From: Siderastrea siderea
Lineage: Eukaryota > Cnidaria > Anthozoa > Scleractinia > Rhizangiidae
Assembly: GCA_964030785.1 (NCBI GenBank)
Contig: OZ034975.1
Span: forward strand, 20,056,142 to 20,120,141
Direction: 5' to 3'
DNA length: 64,000 nucleotides
The notes beneath the pieces are model-generated. The model saw only the letters and a program-made list of their open reading frames with translations, was not told the origin of the DNA and ran no database searches. Positions 21,357-33,500 of this stretch are shown here, one piece after another (position 1 is the stretch's first letter; the number at the start of each line of letters is the position of its first letter). The position numbers and the translations under genes are program-made.

Positions 21357-22812
21357 ATGTAAAATGTTTGCCCGCCGTTTCGTTACGCTAATATATACAC
21401 CTAATTTAAAAAAAAACCATTTCATATAAAAATAAAAAAAGAGAGAAATAGGAAATAGATCAGGCATGCAAACTACATTCAAGGATTCGCTCTGAAGAAA
21501 AGAAGTTTTAATTAAGCGTTTAAAAACGCTCAAAATGTTAACTTTTAGACAGCCAATTCACCTTTTACCAACTCAGTTTATATTAATTTGAAGTATCATA
21601 CCGTATTGCATGAGTGCTTTGGCTGCTTCGAGAATATTAAAATCCGAGAAGCTAGTTTCCTTGTCTAATAAATTCCCATCTCGCAGCTTTCTCTTTTCGT
21701 ATTTGAATGACAACGTTTTTGTAGTTAGCCCTGTAGATATGTTTGGTTAACAAAAGAACGTAGCTCGGACGATAAATGAGTAGGAGAAGTTTGTGTACGC
21801 CAGCAAAAGTACTCACTATAATTTTGTAGGGGTATCCAAGGGCTTATAATGTAGGATGTCACAACGTATAAAACCGGGAGCAAAAGGATCAAACGATTTT
21901 ACACTCTTATAGCGAGAAAAGGAACAAGTATTTTATTTACTGTCACAATATCTGGTTAGACTTTAAGAGAAAACATTCAACAAACGAAAAAAGGAAAATA
22001 TCAACGATGAGAGTACATACCATATTTCCTCGAACTTTGTAAAGTTCATGTGCTCCCTCACTAAGCCAACTTTATACGTTGCGATAAACCTTGAGTTACA
22101 ACTTACTTCTCAAAAACTACGTCGTTCAAACATTTTTCTAATGGGTCTTTCATCGGAAGGAGCGGCGGTGCTTCTTTGCTCAGTTCGTACAGTAACAGCA
22201 AGTGTGGCACTTATTGAGAATGTGCGGTAGTACAGGCTATTTAAATTGAAAAGGAGCAGTATCTATATATCACTAGAAACACCATATTTAAAGCCTTTAC
22301 GGAAACAAAATAAGTCCTATATATGCTCGGTCGCCTGCAAAATCTGCCACGCAATGCCTAATAGTAAGTTATCGCGACCATGACGTGTTATCCACATGAA
22401 TTGAATTTTTATCCGGGATGCCCACCCCCAGAATTTCACTTATATCCATGACGTCACATCTGTTTGTCGAGAGGTTAAAACGTAAATCTCGCATGAGATA
22501 CAGCAACTTCTGTAATTGAATTGAAATATTTGTTGATGTAAAGGACACCAAACTTATTTTATGTTATTTTATTTTGTCATTTTGTCTTCGGGTGAACTGC
22601 AGAAGTCTTCGGAAAAATTCGGAAATCTTCGTTAATTCGTTAATCTTCGGAGGTCCTCGGGTCAGTCTATGCGTGAGCGGTCAAACCACTGACCACTTAT
22701 TTTTAGTGTTCTGGGGGTGATCCTGGCTGATTCGAGGGTGTTCCGGGGTGTTATGGGATGATACAGGGGTGTTCCTGGGGTGTTCCGGGTTTTACAGACA
22801 CCCATCTTTTTA

Positions 22813-23605
22813 TGTAAAAATTTGTAAGAAGTCGTAGATATCGAGTTGAACGAGAGGCTGCGTGTCGTGACAGGGTAGTCGCTCGGAGTGGTTTGATAGT
22901 ATGAGCAATTTGTTATCTTACGGCTCGCATTTAAAGATAGCAAAGTGTGCAAATTTATGTTGAGATACTCATTGGGCTCTTCACGGCCTGGATACAGGGC
23001 TTTTTAAAGCCAGGAAGAAAAGGGTTTGTTTGTGATAAATCTGAATGTGGAAAATGCAATGAAATAAAATTTGGCACGTGGAAATGTATCACAACCCTTA
23101 GCATTTTAAAAGTGGTAACAATGTCGCATGAGGGATACATGACCTGACAACAGCAAAATTTTGAAAGAATTCTTTCTGGCCAGTTCGTACGCTTGGGTGT
23201 TTCTTGGTGTCTCGGAAACTATTGTTGGTTAGCTATTGTGTTTAGCTCTTGGTATTGTTTATTGTTTATTGTCTTTTGAATCTTTAATTTTACGTCATTT
23301 GGTGATCGCAACATCCGCAACACCAAGAAACTGCCCGTTACAGTACTTTGATTGTACGTTGTATAACGCAATGTATCCCCACGAGACGAAGACAAAACGA
23401 GTGGATAAAACCGATAACAACAACTATTGCGACACATTTAAGGGATTTCCTAATAAGAAGCGTTAAAAATAAATCACAACTCCTATGAGGAGCCTTGAAA
23501 CGAACTTTTGACTTTCATCTCACCCTTCACCACCATCTCACCCCTCACCACCTACCTGTCACCACCCGTTCCCTACACCTCACCTTGTACTAACCCTCCT
23601 TCCAT
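22813..23605. other. Spacer with no recognised gene
   Basis: Short ORFs on both strands show no family features. A CACC-rich stretch occurs at about 23515-23600. Confidence 0.45.
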
Positions 23606-23613
23606 GTAGACAG

Positions 23614-24004
23614 CCCCCTGGGCCCGAGGGGCACTTTAGGGAAGTTTGACTGGTGGGGCTTTGCCGCCAAGGCCCTTAAACCCTAACCCTGTTTAAGACA
23701 AAATCCGTTCATTTCGCTACCGTGTTTAAGACAAGAGTCCTTTGTATTTTGCTTGTGTTCTGCGTTTTTAGTCTGCCTTGTTTTTCATTTCCCATACAGG
23801 AATTTTTTTTATAAATGACATCATAGAATAAGATTTTAAAAAATTGTTGGTACCCATATGTAGGGTTCCAGGCTTCCAATCCAGAAAGACACCCTAAAAA
23901 TTTTGTACACCCTGTTTAAGACGCAAGACGCTGAAAACCACACCCTGTTGAGCGGCAGATACCTGTTTTGGCCAAATAAGGGAGTGCCCCCCCCCCGCTC
24001 TGGG
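23614..24004. mobile_element. hAT-like MITE (391 bp), 8-bp target duplication
   Basis: GTAGACAG flanks both ends (23606-23613, 24005-24012). The ends are inverted and C/G-rich: CCCCCTGGGCCCGAGGGGCAC on the left, CCCAGAGCGG then a G run and GCACTCCC on the right strand. CCCTGTTTAAGAC-type motifs recur inside. It has no coding capacity. Confidence 0.75.
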
Positions 24005-24090
24005 GTAGACAGGACCTTAGAAAACCAAAACAAAAATAATCAAAACAATCAATTTATTGAACAAGGGGTGTTAGATCCAAAGCTTTTGCC

Positions 24091-24956
24091 TGTTGTTCTT
24101 TTTTCAACAAAGATGTATCTGCAATTATGGCCATTAGACCTTGGGACACTCGGTAATATTTCAATGAGAAGTAAGAAAATGTAATCTCCAGTGTAATTAG
24201 AAGTCTTTTACAAGTTTTACGACTATCTCTGCCCCCCCCCCCCCACCTCCCCAAACAATGTTGAAGATCAGTCACCAAATATTTCAAAACCTAACTTCAA
24301 CATTGTACAGGGGGGGAGGGGGGCGAGGCAAGAGTATTTTTCAAATGACGCTAACGGGACGCCATTTAAGCTGTTGTTCTTTTTTCAACAAAGATGTATC
24401 TGCAATTATGGCCATTAGACCTTGGGACACTCGGTAATATTTCAATGAGAAGTAAGAAAATGTAATCTCCAGTGTAATTAGAAGTCTTTTACAAGTTTTA
24501 CGACTATCTCTGCCCCCCCCCCCCCACCTCCCCAAACAATGTTGAAGATCAGTCACCAAATATTTCAAAACCTAACTTCAACATTGTACAGGGGGGGAGG
24601 GGGGCGAGGCAAGAGTATTTTTCAAATGACGCTAACGGGACGCCATTTAAGCTGTTGTTCTTTTTTCAACAAAGATGTATCTGCAATTATGGCCATTAGA
24701 CCTTGGGACACTCGGTAATATTTCAATGAGAAGTAAGAAAATGTAATCTCCAGTGTAATTAGAAGTCTTTTACAAGTTTTACGACTATCTCTGCCCCCCC
24801 CCCCCCCACCTCCCCAAACAATGTTGAAGATCAGTCACCAAATATTTCAAAACCTAACTTCAACATTGTACAGGGGGGGAGGGGGGCGAGGCAAGAGTAT
24901 TTTTCAAATGACGCTAACGGGACGCCATTTAAGCAAAGTGTCCCAAGACCATGGGA
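24091..24956 (+). repeat. Three tandem 281-bp copies of a MITE-containing unit
   Basis: TGTTGTTCTTTTTTCAACAA starts units at 24091, 24372 and 24653, an exact 281-bp period with near identity. Each contains ATGGCCATTAGACCTTGGG, C- and G-homopolymer runs, and AACTTCAACATTGTACAG. Only the last ends in the matching inverted terminus AGTGTCCCAAGACC. A related single copy lies at 30242-30511. Confidence 0.85.
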
Positions 24957-24975
24957 CATAGTTGTCTGAATGAGA

Positions 24976-25414
24976 TCGATGATGAAATTGCCCAGTGTAA
25001 CTGCAAACCAACCAAACTCTATGACTTGTGTACAGTTTCAGTGGTAATCTGTGTTTGCGGGCGTTTTGCACTGCAAATGGCAACAGTACTCAGCAACATT
25101 TTCTGCTTTTTCTCGTTCTAGAATAGAAAGATTCCCAGTAAAAGTGGTTCAAATGTATCACTACTATTAGAATAAGAGTTTAATCAGGTTTTCTATATCA
25201 ATGATGCTCGTTTTGGTCGACTTTACCACAGTACTCGGCATATTTGCACTGAAATAAACAAAAGAGGGAATATTTACTTCTTGTTTATAGGTGAGTACTG
25301 TTGATAAAATTCGATAGCTAGGGATCATTCGAGACTTTTCAATCTCAGTAAGTTGAAGAAACTATTCCTTACATATTGCCATAGAAAACAAAAGTAAACC
25401 TTAATAACCTGTGT
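24976..25414 (+). repeat. Left terminal inverted repeat of the large transposon
   Basis: Pairs with 29803-30240 with only small differences (for example a few bases near GCGGGCGT). It contains no ORF of note. Confidence 0.85.
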
Positions 25415-25844
25415 TGTTACGCCTGACAATTTGTGTGAGTACTGTTGCTTTTTAGCTGAGTACTGTTAACGCAGTGAAAACATAAACGTGTATGTTTCAA
25501 CGCTCATATAGCGTTCCTCCGTTAAATCAGACTGTTCGCGAAAATAGCAATATTGCCTGTCATTGAACAACGCTTTTTTATATCAGTAAGGAAACAGAAC
25601 CCTATAAAGAAAATATGAAAAGATGTCATAAATACCACTTCCTGTATCTTCAATTAATAGTCCGCAAAGTAGTGCCGCATGTGATGATAACATATACTAA
25701 CTACCGAGGACTATGGCTTGTTCGAGCTATTTCCAAAACGAGACTGTCTATTTCTACTAGTCAAGGCTTATATTCTAAGCGACAAACGCTCTCTCTTTCA
25801 AACTACTCTATACACAGCACGAAATGGCAACTTTACTTTTCCGT

Positions 25845-26060
25845 AAGGCCGCCGTAAAGGTGCCATAAAGGCCGTATATACGGAACTTTAGGCACCTTTA
25901 CTGGGACATAAAGTTGAACTATACGCATCTTTATGGTACGCCATAAATCTCCGTAAGGGGCTACATTTACGCAACTTTACTTCGTAATAAAGGTCCATAA
26001 AGCTGTACATTACTGATGTCGAAAAGCCCTGTAAAGCACCTTATAGGAGCCCTTTATACC
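25845..26060. repeat. Subterminal GTAAAG/TTTACGG motif cluster
   Basis: About fifteen variants of CCGTAAAG, ATAAAGGT, ACTTTACG and CTTTATGG occur on both strands in roughly 215 bp, just inside the left terminal repeat. A shorter cluster of ACTTTACGGAACTTTACGA motifs lies at the corresponding right position. Confidence 0.6.
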
Positions 26061-27218
26061 TTCTTTAAGGGCACTGATATAGCCAGGTTTTCTTTGCTTT
26101 ACGGAAATAATAGCCCCATAATTGCCGGAAAGGAAAGAGGAAAATTGATCCTGTTTTTGTCATATTTAAAAAAAGAGGCTAAACGCAAAACGCATGTTCT
26201 GTACTTAATCTTCCCCAGATTTGCTTTTTCCCTGTGACAATTTGTTTTAAATTTTCTAATTTTCCAATATGTAGAGCATCGATCCCAAAGTATTGCCATA
26301 AAGAGCACAGAAACAAACGAGCCACAAGTTGTTGTCCATAACGTGTTTATTGCAAGAGAAACATGAGTTACCAGGACTAAATGACAAACTTTTTTATCCT
26401 ATCTACAAGGAGATTAAAATTATGTTTTCCATCTGAAAGTAAAAATTCTAGCTATTTATTCAATAAGTTAAAAAAAATCCTTGCAAGCTCCCAGGGAAGA
26501 CAGGGGCCTTGGTCACTAAACCAGCTTATAAATGAAATGTGCCTTCATTACCTACAGGAAACTGGAACATACAATATAATGTACAGTATTGTATTGCAGA
26601 TTGAATTTCTTAAAAGACAAAACTTATGATACAACTGATACTGTCCAATGTTTCTTGCACACTTGAACTTAACTTAAATACCAATTCCAGAAAAATGACA
26701 ACAGCTACAAATCCATTGAACTGAAACTATAAATAAACCTAATTCTTAATAAAATGACCTCAGCTTTACTATATATATTTCCCTTATTTCTTCACAAAAT
26801 GCCAGACAATTTGACTTCCAGCTATAAAAGTATACAACTGACTTGGTCATGCTACATTGTACATTATTTTTCTTGAAGTGTTTAAAAAATAGGCATCTAC
26901 CTCAGTACAAGGTATCTTACTCACGGCATTCATTGTTTTTTGAACCACATATGTCAACTCGACATCATTCACATACACTGTACCATTTTCATATATCATT
27001 GTAGTTAAACCACATCTTACAAATGAATATAAAACTTGTACCCTATTCACACTAACAAAACATGTTTTGCTAAACAAGATTAACAAAAAGACTTTCTTTT
27101 TTCAAAGTTATCAAGATAGCCCCAGCTGTGTTTTCAATGTGTCAAGTGTCACATTAACAAACATCAAGTTAATACATCTAAACAATTTCTATGAAGAAAA
27201 GTTTTAGCTTTAGTGTGA

Positions 27219-27743
27219 ATGTGCTATAAGCTCATGCACCTCGACGCAGATGATCATCAGTTACTGGTAGAAACATATCAAGCGATGTATCCTGAGAAGC
27301 ACAAAGAGCTCAACATGGTTAGCGAAGTATCAAGGCGGTATGTTTCTGTTCATCTTGCAGGAGAAAAAATTGGTTCAAAGTTGGAGTGCCGGTCATTGCG
27401 ATCAGCAAAAGTCATGGCTTCATGGGCAGGAAACAATGGGGAGATTAATCCTTCAGCAGCACTCAGGCCTGGCTTTGTAAAGTTCTTATTTGTTAACTGT
27501 ATTAAAATTGGAGACGAGTACAAGAAGCATGTGTTTGCTTGTATTCAGTGGTACAGAGAAGACTCCCAGAAGGAGCTTTACCGTCGACCTGTTGAGGTAT
27601 GGAGGCTGCAAAGTTTCAATCAACCAGGACCAGCAAACTTCATGCTGGTGCAGCGATGTTACTGCAAGTTTGCTTCTTCGTCTGTGAAAATGGATGGAGT
27701 TGAGAAGCTTATTGTCAGTCCAATTCAACGAACAATCTGCTGA
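27219..27743 (+). CDS. Unknown protein encoded in the large inverted-repeat transposon
   Basis: ATG at 27219 follows an in-frame TGA and opens 174 codons. The translation has a balanced composition, with FACIQWYREDSQKELYRRPVEVW then GPANFMLVQRCYCKF near the C terminus, which looks like real protein rather than noise. I recall similar xxGPAxFxPVQRxxxKF endings in multicopy cnidarian transposon proteins, but I cannot name a family. CTATAAG at 27225-27231 could be a splice acceptor, so this may be the last exon of a longer gene whose 5' exons are lost or unrecognised. The ORF is roughly central in a 5.3-kb element bounded by inverted repeats, consistent with a transposon-encoded product. No catalytic triad is visible in this piece. 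Confidence 0.5.
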   Translation: MCYKLMHLDADDHQLLVETYQAMYPEKHKELNMVSEVSRRYVSVHLAGEKIGSKLECRSLRSAKVMASWAGNNGEINPSAALRPGFVKFLFVNCIKIGDEYKKHVFACIQWYREDSQKELYRRPVEVWRLQSFNQPGPANFMLVQRCYCKFASSSVKMDGVEKLIVSPIQRTIC

Positions 27744-28354
27744 GTACAGTGTAGCAGAAAGAATAACTGTGTACTGTCTGATTCATTATCATCCACAGAA
27801 CTTGCCATGGCCTCTGGCAGAAACTTAAATTTGAATAACTGTGTAAAACCACTGCTAAGTTATTAACAGGGCTCAAAATAATTTTTGGATAGTTGCTGGT
27901 CATGTTGACCGGCCAAACCAATTTTTAGTTCAGTCACGTGTCGTTTTCGACCGGTCAAAATATTGAAAATAGTAGTGACTAAGACACCATCTTGGTCGGA
28001 CAAAACAAAATTGTGGTCGGACACAACCAAAAACAAAAGGTTGAATTGAATTTTACCACTTACAAGTTATCACTTCTGATTTATGATCAAAAATTGTCCA
28101 GACATCATGTCCGACTACAATTCAGATTTTGTAGATCATGAATGAGCAAATTTTGGTCAGCCAATGTCTGATGACCGACTGTTATTTGCAGCCTGGAGGA
28201 TGGCTTAGTTTCAAGGTATCCAAGTTTTGGCTTTTGACCTTCAAACCCCTCTTCCGTACCCCCTTTCAGCCATTTCAAGTAACCTTTTGGTCGGTATGGA
28301 TATTTCCTGAAACCACAATTTCTTTTCACATGTACATTTGTACATACAGCTTTA

Positions 28355-28740
28355 AGGTCGGGACACACTAGGCGACAAGTCGCAGCAACAGGTCTCTGGG
28401 ACAAGTTGCTCTGTACATACTACAACAAAAGAAGTCGCTGCCACAAGGCAATTGTTTGTTGCACATGTAGAGAATTTTGAAGAATGGGAATGTGACTAGT
28501 TTTCCAATTTAATATGGCAAAAATACATGACCCGTTCTCATTGGTTAATTTATATTTTGTCGCAAAGCTGCTATGCGTCGCACAAATTCAAACTGGGTTG
28601 AATTTGCGTGACGCATTGCAGCGACAAAATTCTGTCAATGGAATGTTGCAAGAATGCACCAAGTCACACAAGGCGACATGTCGCAGCTACTTGTCGCCGC
28701 GACGTGTTGCAGCGACTTGTCGCCTAGTGTGTCCTGACCT
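28355..28740. mobile_element. Harbinger-like MITE (386 bp), TTA target duplication
   Basis: Termini are AGGTC(G/A)GGACACACTAGG, followed by CGACAAGTCGC, inverted at the right end and flanked by TTA on both sides (28352-28354, 28741-28743). A three-base TWA duplication fits PIF/Harbinger. Internal CGACAAGTCGC-type palindromes repeat. Confidence 0.65.
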
Positions 28741-28930
28741 TTAGACACAAAGCAAAGCTGCTATGCGTCGCACAAATTCAAACTGGGTTGAATTTGTGCG
28801 ACGCATTGCAGCGACAAAATTCTGTCAATGGAATGTTGCAAGAATGCACCAAGTCTCACAAGGCGACATGTCGCAGCTACATGTTGCCGCGACGTGTTGC
28901 AGCGACTTGTCGCCTAGTGTGTCCTGACCT
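28741..28930. repeat. Tandem duplication of the MITE's right half (190-bp period)
   Basis: CTGCTATGCGTCGCACAAAT recurs 190 bp after its first occurrence (about 28568 and 28758), through to a second right terminus ending at 28930, again followed by TTAGACAC. Confidence 0.8.
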
Positions 28931-29802
28931 TTAGACACGACGAACAGCTTTTTATCCGAATAAAAATTGTTTCCTTACATTTGGATTTCAGTTTTATAAC
29001 TTTTATTTTTTTGGGGGGTAAGGAGTTTTTTAATCAATAATGTGTACATTCTATGTAACTTGTAAGTATGGAGTTACAGTCACACTTTCTCTGTTTACAA
29101 TTGCCTACTTACATTTGTTTTGGAATGAATGTTGTACCATGGACAAAAGTATAAATTTCAAATTTATAAACTGTCCATGACCTTAGGTTGTAAAATAAAT
29201 TTTAGAGGAATAAATATTGTGAGTTATGAAAAGTTGGACCATTCTTTTCAAATATCTGTTTGCTAGCAGCATGTCTTGCTTGGATATGCACATGTATGTT
29301 AAAGTCTTCCAAACCAAAACTTCATTTGTATAAAAAAACAGAGTTAATCTTTTCCCCTTTATTCCCACCAAGTGAACAGAGAAAGTCATTCTTAAAAAAC
29401 CCTTTACTTTTAAGTCTATGACCAAAGATCCTTTAGTGTTCGAAAATTGAAGTCAACGTAGTTTTTTTTATGGATTCCTAAAACTTGTTTCTCCAAGTGG
29501 AAAATACTAGACTTTTTAATTGTGGTTCCCAGTACTGCCTTGTGCTGGTTAGTAAGAGGTTGATCATGTAAGACGACTTGTTTTATCAGACAGTACAAAA
29601 ACTTTAATTTGCTGGTCGAGAGAGGGGGCATATTCATAGTCAACAATTCAAATTGATTGGGTCTTGCAGTTCACAGGGGATCAAAGGGCCGCTGATTAAA
29701 AACATAAACTTTAAACTTCCTTTAAGGCAATTTACGCAGGTTGACGTAAAGAAGATCTTTATGTTGGATTTAAGTTAACTTTACGGAACTTTACGAAACT
29801 TT

Positions 29803-30240
29803 ACACAGGTTATTAAGGTTTACTTTTGTTTTCTATGGCAATATGTAAGGAATAGTTTCTTCAACTTACTGAGATTGAAAAGTCTCGAATGATCCCTAGC
29901 TATCGAATTTTATCAACAGTACTCACCTATAAACAAGAAGTAAATATTCCCTCTTTTGTTTATTTCAGTGCAAATATGCCGAGTACTGTGGTAAAGTCGA
30001 CCAAAACGAGCATCATTGATATAGAAAACCTGATTAAACTCTTATTCTAATAGTAGTGATACATTTGAACCACTTTTACTGGGAATCTTTCTATTCTAGA
30101 ACGAGAAAAAGCAGAAAATGTTGCTGAGTACTGTTGCCATTTGCAAAGCAATACGCCCGCAAACACAGATTACCACTGAAACTGTACACAAGTCACAGAG
30201 TTTGGTTGGTTTGCAGTTATACTGGGCAATTTCATCATCA
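29803..30240 (-). repeat. Right terminal inverted repeat of the large transposon
   Basis: Inverted copy of 24976-25414, running from ACACAGGTTATTAAGG to GGGCAATTTCATCATC. Confidence 0.85.
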
Positions 30241-30241
30241 A

Positions 30242-30511
30242 TTATGGCCATTAGACCTTGGGACACTTTGTAATATTTCAATGAGAAGTAAGAAAATGTA
30301 ATCTCCAGTGTAATTAGAAGTCTTTTACAAGTTTTATGACTATCTCTCCCCCCCCCCCACCTCCCCAAACAATGTTGAAGATCAGTCACTAATTTCAAAA
30401 CCTAACTTCAACATTGTACAGGGGGGGGGGGGGGGGGCGAGGCAAGAGTATTTTTCAAATGACGCTAACGGGACGCCATTTAAGCAAAGTGTCCCAAGAC
30501 TTATGGCCATA
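30242..30511 (+). mobile_element. MITE (270 bp) related to the 24091 array
   Basis: Inverted termini TTATGGCCATTAGACCTTGG at the left and CCAAGACTTATGGCCATA at the right. The interior matches the 281-bp units at 24091-24956 in the same orientation, including the C and G homopolymer runs. It directly abuts the right end of the large transposon. Confidence 0.7.
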
Positions 30512-33500
30512 GTTGTGGATTTGCATATTACTGTATGTAAAACAATAATCTCATTTTCCAGTCATGAGATTGTTGTATACGGTTTTTCTGGAACAAAATG
30601 ACTTAAAAGGATGTTTTACATTGAACGATATGTAAAACTATATACTCGTATCTGAATTAAAACCTATTGTGAAGCTTGGTAAGGGTAGTGGATTTCTTAG
30701 CTCACACCGGGCGTTGTGCCTATTTACAGTAATCAATGACTGACGTATAAAAGTGGGATAAAATTTTTGCACACGCTACCAGACAGTCCACCACCACGCG
30801 AGAGCACTTAGAGTTGATTGTGGACTGTTTGGTATCGACCTATAAATTATTAATGTTCAATTTTAATTTTAACGCATCCGATTTAATTCTTAATATTTTT
30901 AGTTTTCCCAAAATTCAGTAATACCTTCTTTTTTTCTTCGTCTTTATGTACATGCAGGAGCCATAATCTGGGATTATGGCTCCTGGTACATGTTAAACAT
31001 CGCGAGAAAATTCCCATAGAGTTTTCACTTATCGGAGCTCACACTACACACAAATGATGGCATTTTTGGGAAAACAAGGTATCTCACTACATTCTGCCCC
31101 CTCCCCCCCTCCTCAATTATAATCCCTCTCTTAATGGCCACGGGTGACAAACTAGGTTATCAGTATTCATTTACTTAAAGCGTATGCACGCAGTACGACG
31201 AATGGTAGCGATATTGCGCGAAATATTGAGGAATTGGCTCATTGAAACTTTCAGTTTCTTCATCAGTAATTGCACGTGCGTTTAATTGTGTGCCACGGAT
31301 ATCTTGTGACTTTTTGAAAGCATTTTTAAATAAAACATACTCTCGAAGTCCGGCTTTTTTTCTTTTAAACGTTAATAGAACCTTTTAGAAGTTTTCCAAC
31401 AAAGCAAAAAGTAAAATACTGAATACTCCTTATAGCTAACAACGCTTATACTCTTCAGTCCAAATATTTGCGACCTCTCAAATTGCAACGTATTGTTCTT
31501 TTTTGGACAGTGAACAATAGCTGGTAGAATTTGATTTCCATAATTAGCATAATCTTAACTTAAACATTCGTGTTTATTCGGTAAGCCTTCGGAAGCCCTA
31601 AACCCACCAATTTTGTGTCCAAGAATACAGCGCGGATATAGACTTTCCTGAAATGACACAACAGGCAGATAAACTAGGTGTATTGTAGATTGTCACAACA
31701 GAAGCAATTTTTTCAAATAGGCTTTTTAAAAAAAAATTGAAGGCTTCACATTTAAACAAGGACAATTTTACTCATTTAAAAGCTTAGAACTTTCACTGAA
31801 ACTCGCAATCCTATAATCGGCTTCTGTCGTGACACAATAGAGGTTGTAACTGATTGATGAATGGTAAAATCAAGAAGTGTTGTCTTCTCCACGAGGAGAA
31901 AACTTGGACACGGAGTCGCGTTTTACGAAGTCTTAACTTTGGGAGCTCATAACATCGCAAAGGAACGCAATCTTTTAAACCAAAAACAACCTTGTTGCAC
32001 TTCCACCATTCCTAAAGCTCTCTGCTAAGTTTCAACGGAATCGGCTACCCAACGTTCAAAATATAAACTTAAGTTTGTTAACGTAACACCTCCACCAAAA
32101 TTTTGCCTTATAAATTTATTCATAAGCAGCTTGTCACCCGCGGCCTTAAAAAGGGGGCATTCTGTTCCTCACAACATCTGTCCCTCGTGAAATTTCGTGC
32201 TGGCTGGCAATTTTCATATAGCCTTTTTCCTTGTAAATACAGTGGAATTCCGATTTTTCGAACCTCCAAGGGAAATGGAAATTGGTTCGAAAAATCGGGA
32301 GCTCGAAAAATCTGAGGTGGCATCAAATCAGACCTGTTTTACCGTGGAATGGTTTTATAAGATCCAAGAAGGCAGACAACAACGGTATATCACTCTTGTT
32401 AATGCGTGAACCATCTTTATTTACCAACAAAACGTGCATTTAAAACAAAACGAAAAATTGAGGATTTAAGCCAATTTCGGCAGAACAAAAACCAGTCCTG
32501 TACTGATACATGTCTGTAATTTTGCGCGGACTCTTGACTGCATTTCCTTCCCCTTACTGTATAAGAAAAAAAGTACCCTGTACTCCACGGTTTAAAGGAA
32601 CAGCAAAATTTATTAATGTGCTACGGCGTGAGCTTGAAAAATGCAACTAAACGAAGACACTTTGATCATGCACAGTAATTCAAGACCCTCGTTTGTGTAA
32701 CAACGGCGTTGTAGTTTCTTCAAGATGACTTCAATGACATATTTGTCACTTGCGTTGTAATAAAACATGCGTGAAAACACCTTCTCCGGAACTTTTTAAT
32801 TGCATTCAGGTGTGTATGTGGCTAAGACCGGTTGTAACCGGAATGTAAATTTTTGAAAGGAAGAGAGAATTAGTTCGAACGAGAATTTAGTTCCTGAACG
32901 GGTAGTGTGTGCTCGAAATTCATCAATTTCTTCGGCAATTTTGCATACATAATAGGCTTTTCCGAAATGTCTTTGCCCTCAGTTTTCAAACCGAGGCCTG
33001 GCTACCAGCGATACATATGAAAATGACGTCCACTTTCATGCAAAAGAAACTAATGTGCATGCATGCATGTTCAGCAATTAACTCCAGATGGTAAATTTTG
33101 TCTCAATAAAAATACGGATACATGCATATTCGTCTTACTTTGCTACCCAGACTACCCCCCCGGCTCACTAGACGTTGGTGGCGAGTCTGCTAGAGTTCAT
33201 CTGCGCAAGCTCTTTGCTGTTCTTCGCTGCTCAATCACAGTCGAGTTCTTCGTTGCAATTAAACAATAGGGGAACAGTAACTTACTTTATGCGAGCGATT
33301 CGTATTGTCCAGGGAGTAACCAAATATGCATGCATCCATGTTCAGCAACTAACTCCATGCTGATGGTAAATATTTTGCCTCCACTACACAACCGAACACA
33401 TGCACGAACAACTCTTAAGGAATGGGCGCGTCGCTCAGCCAGGCCCATGATACACTTTATTAACTTACATAAATACTCAAGTATTATAACAAATCTAAAC

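Larger units (their letters stand above)
20596..22803. mobile_element. Mutator-like non-autonomous element (2.2 kb) with 9-bp target duplication
   Basis: ATCTTTTTA occurs immediately outside both ends (20587-20595, 22804-22812), a perfect 9-bp target duplication. Termini are inverted: GGGTG(C/T)CTGTAAAACC(T/C)GGAACACC. The inverted arms extend about 200 bp and each contains a minisatellite of GGAACACCCC units (20615-20750; inverted at 22705-22795) and a CGGTCAGACTGCTCACG-like block. Nine-base duplications and long termini suggest Mutator/MULE. About 1.6 kb of interior has no recognisable transposase. Confidence 0.75.
24976..30240. mobile_element. Large DNA transposon with about 435-bp terminal inverted repeats
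   Basis: Left terminus 24976-25414 and right terminus 29803-30240 are inverted, highly similar copies beginning GATGATGAAATTGCCCAGT. Inside the left end (25845-26060) and right end (29725-29805) are many short TTTACGG/CCGTAAAG motifs, as expected of subterminal transposase-binding repeats. One ORF of 174 codons (27219-27743) and a Harbinger-like MITE (28355-28740) lie within. Related MITE copies abut both outer ends, which hides any target duplication. I could not assign a superfamily. Confidence 0.7.

Noticed and set aside
24091..24956. CRISPR-like array
   Set aside because: The repeats are 281 bp, contiguous and lack unique spacers; they are tandem MITE copies in a eukaryotic genome.
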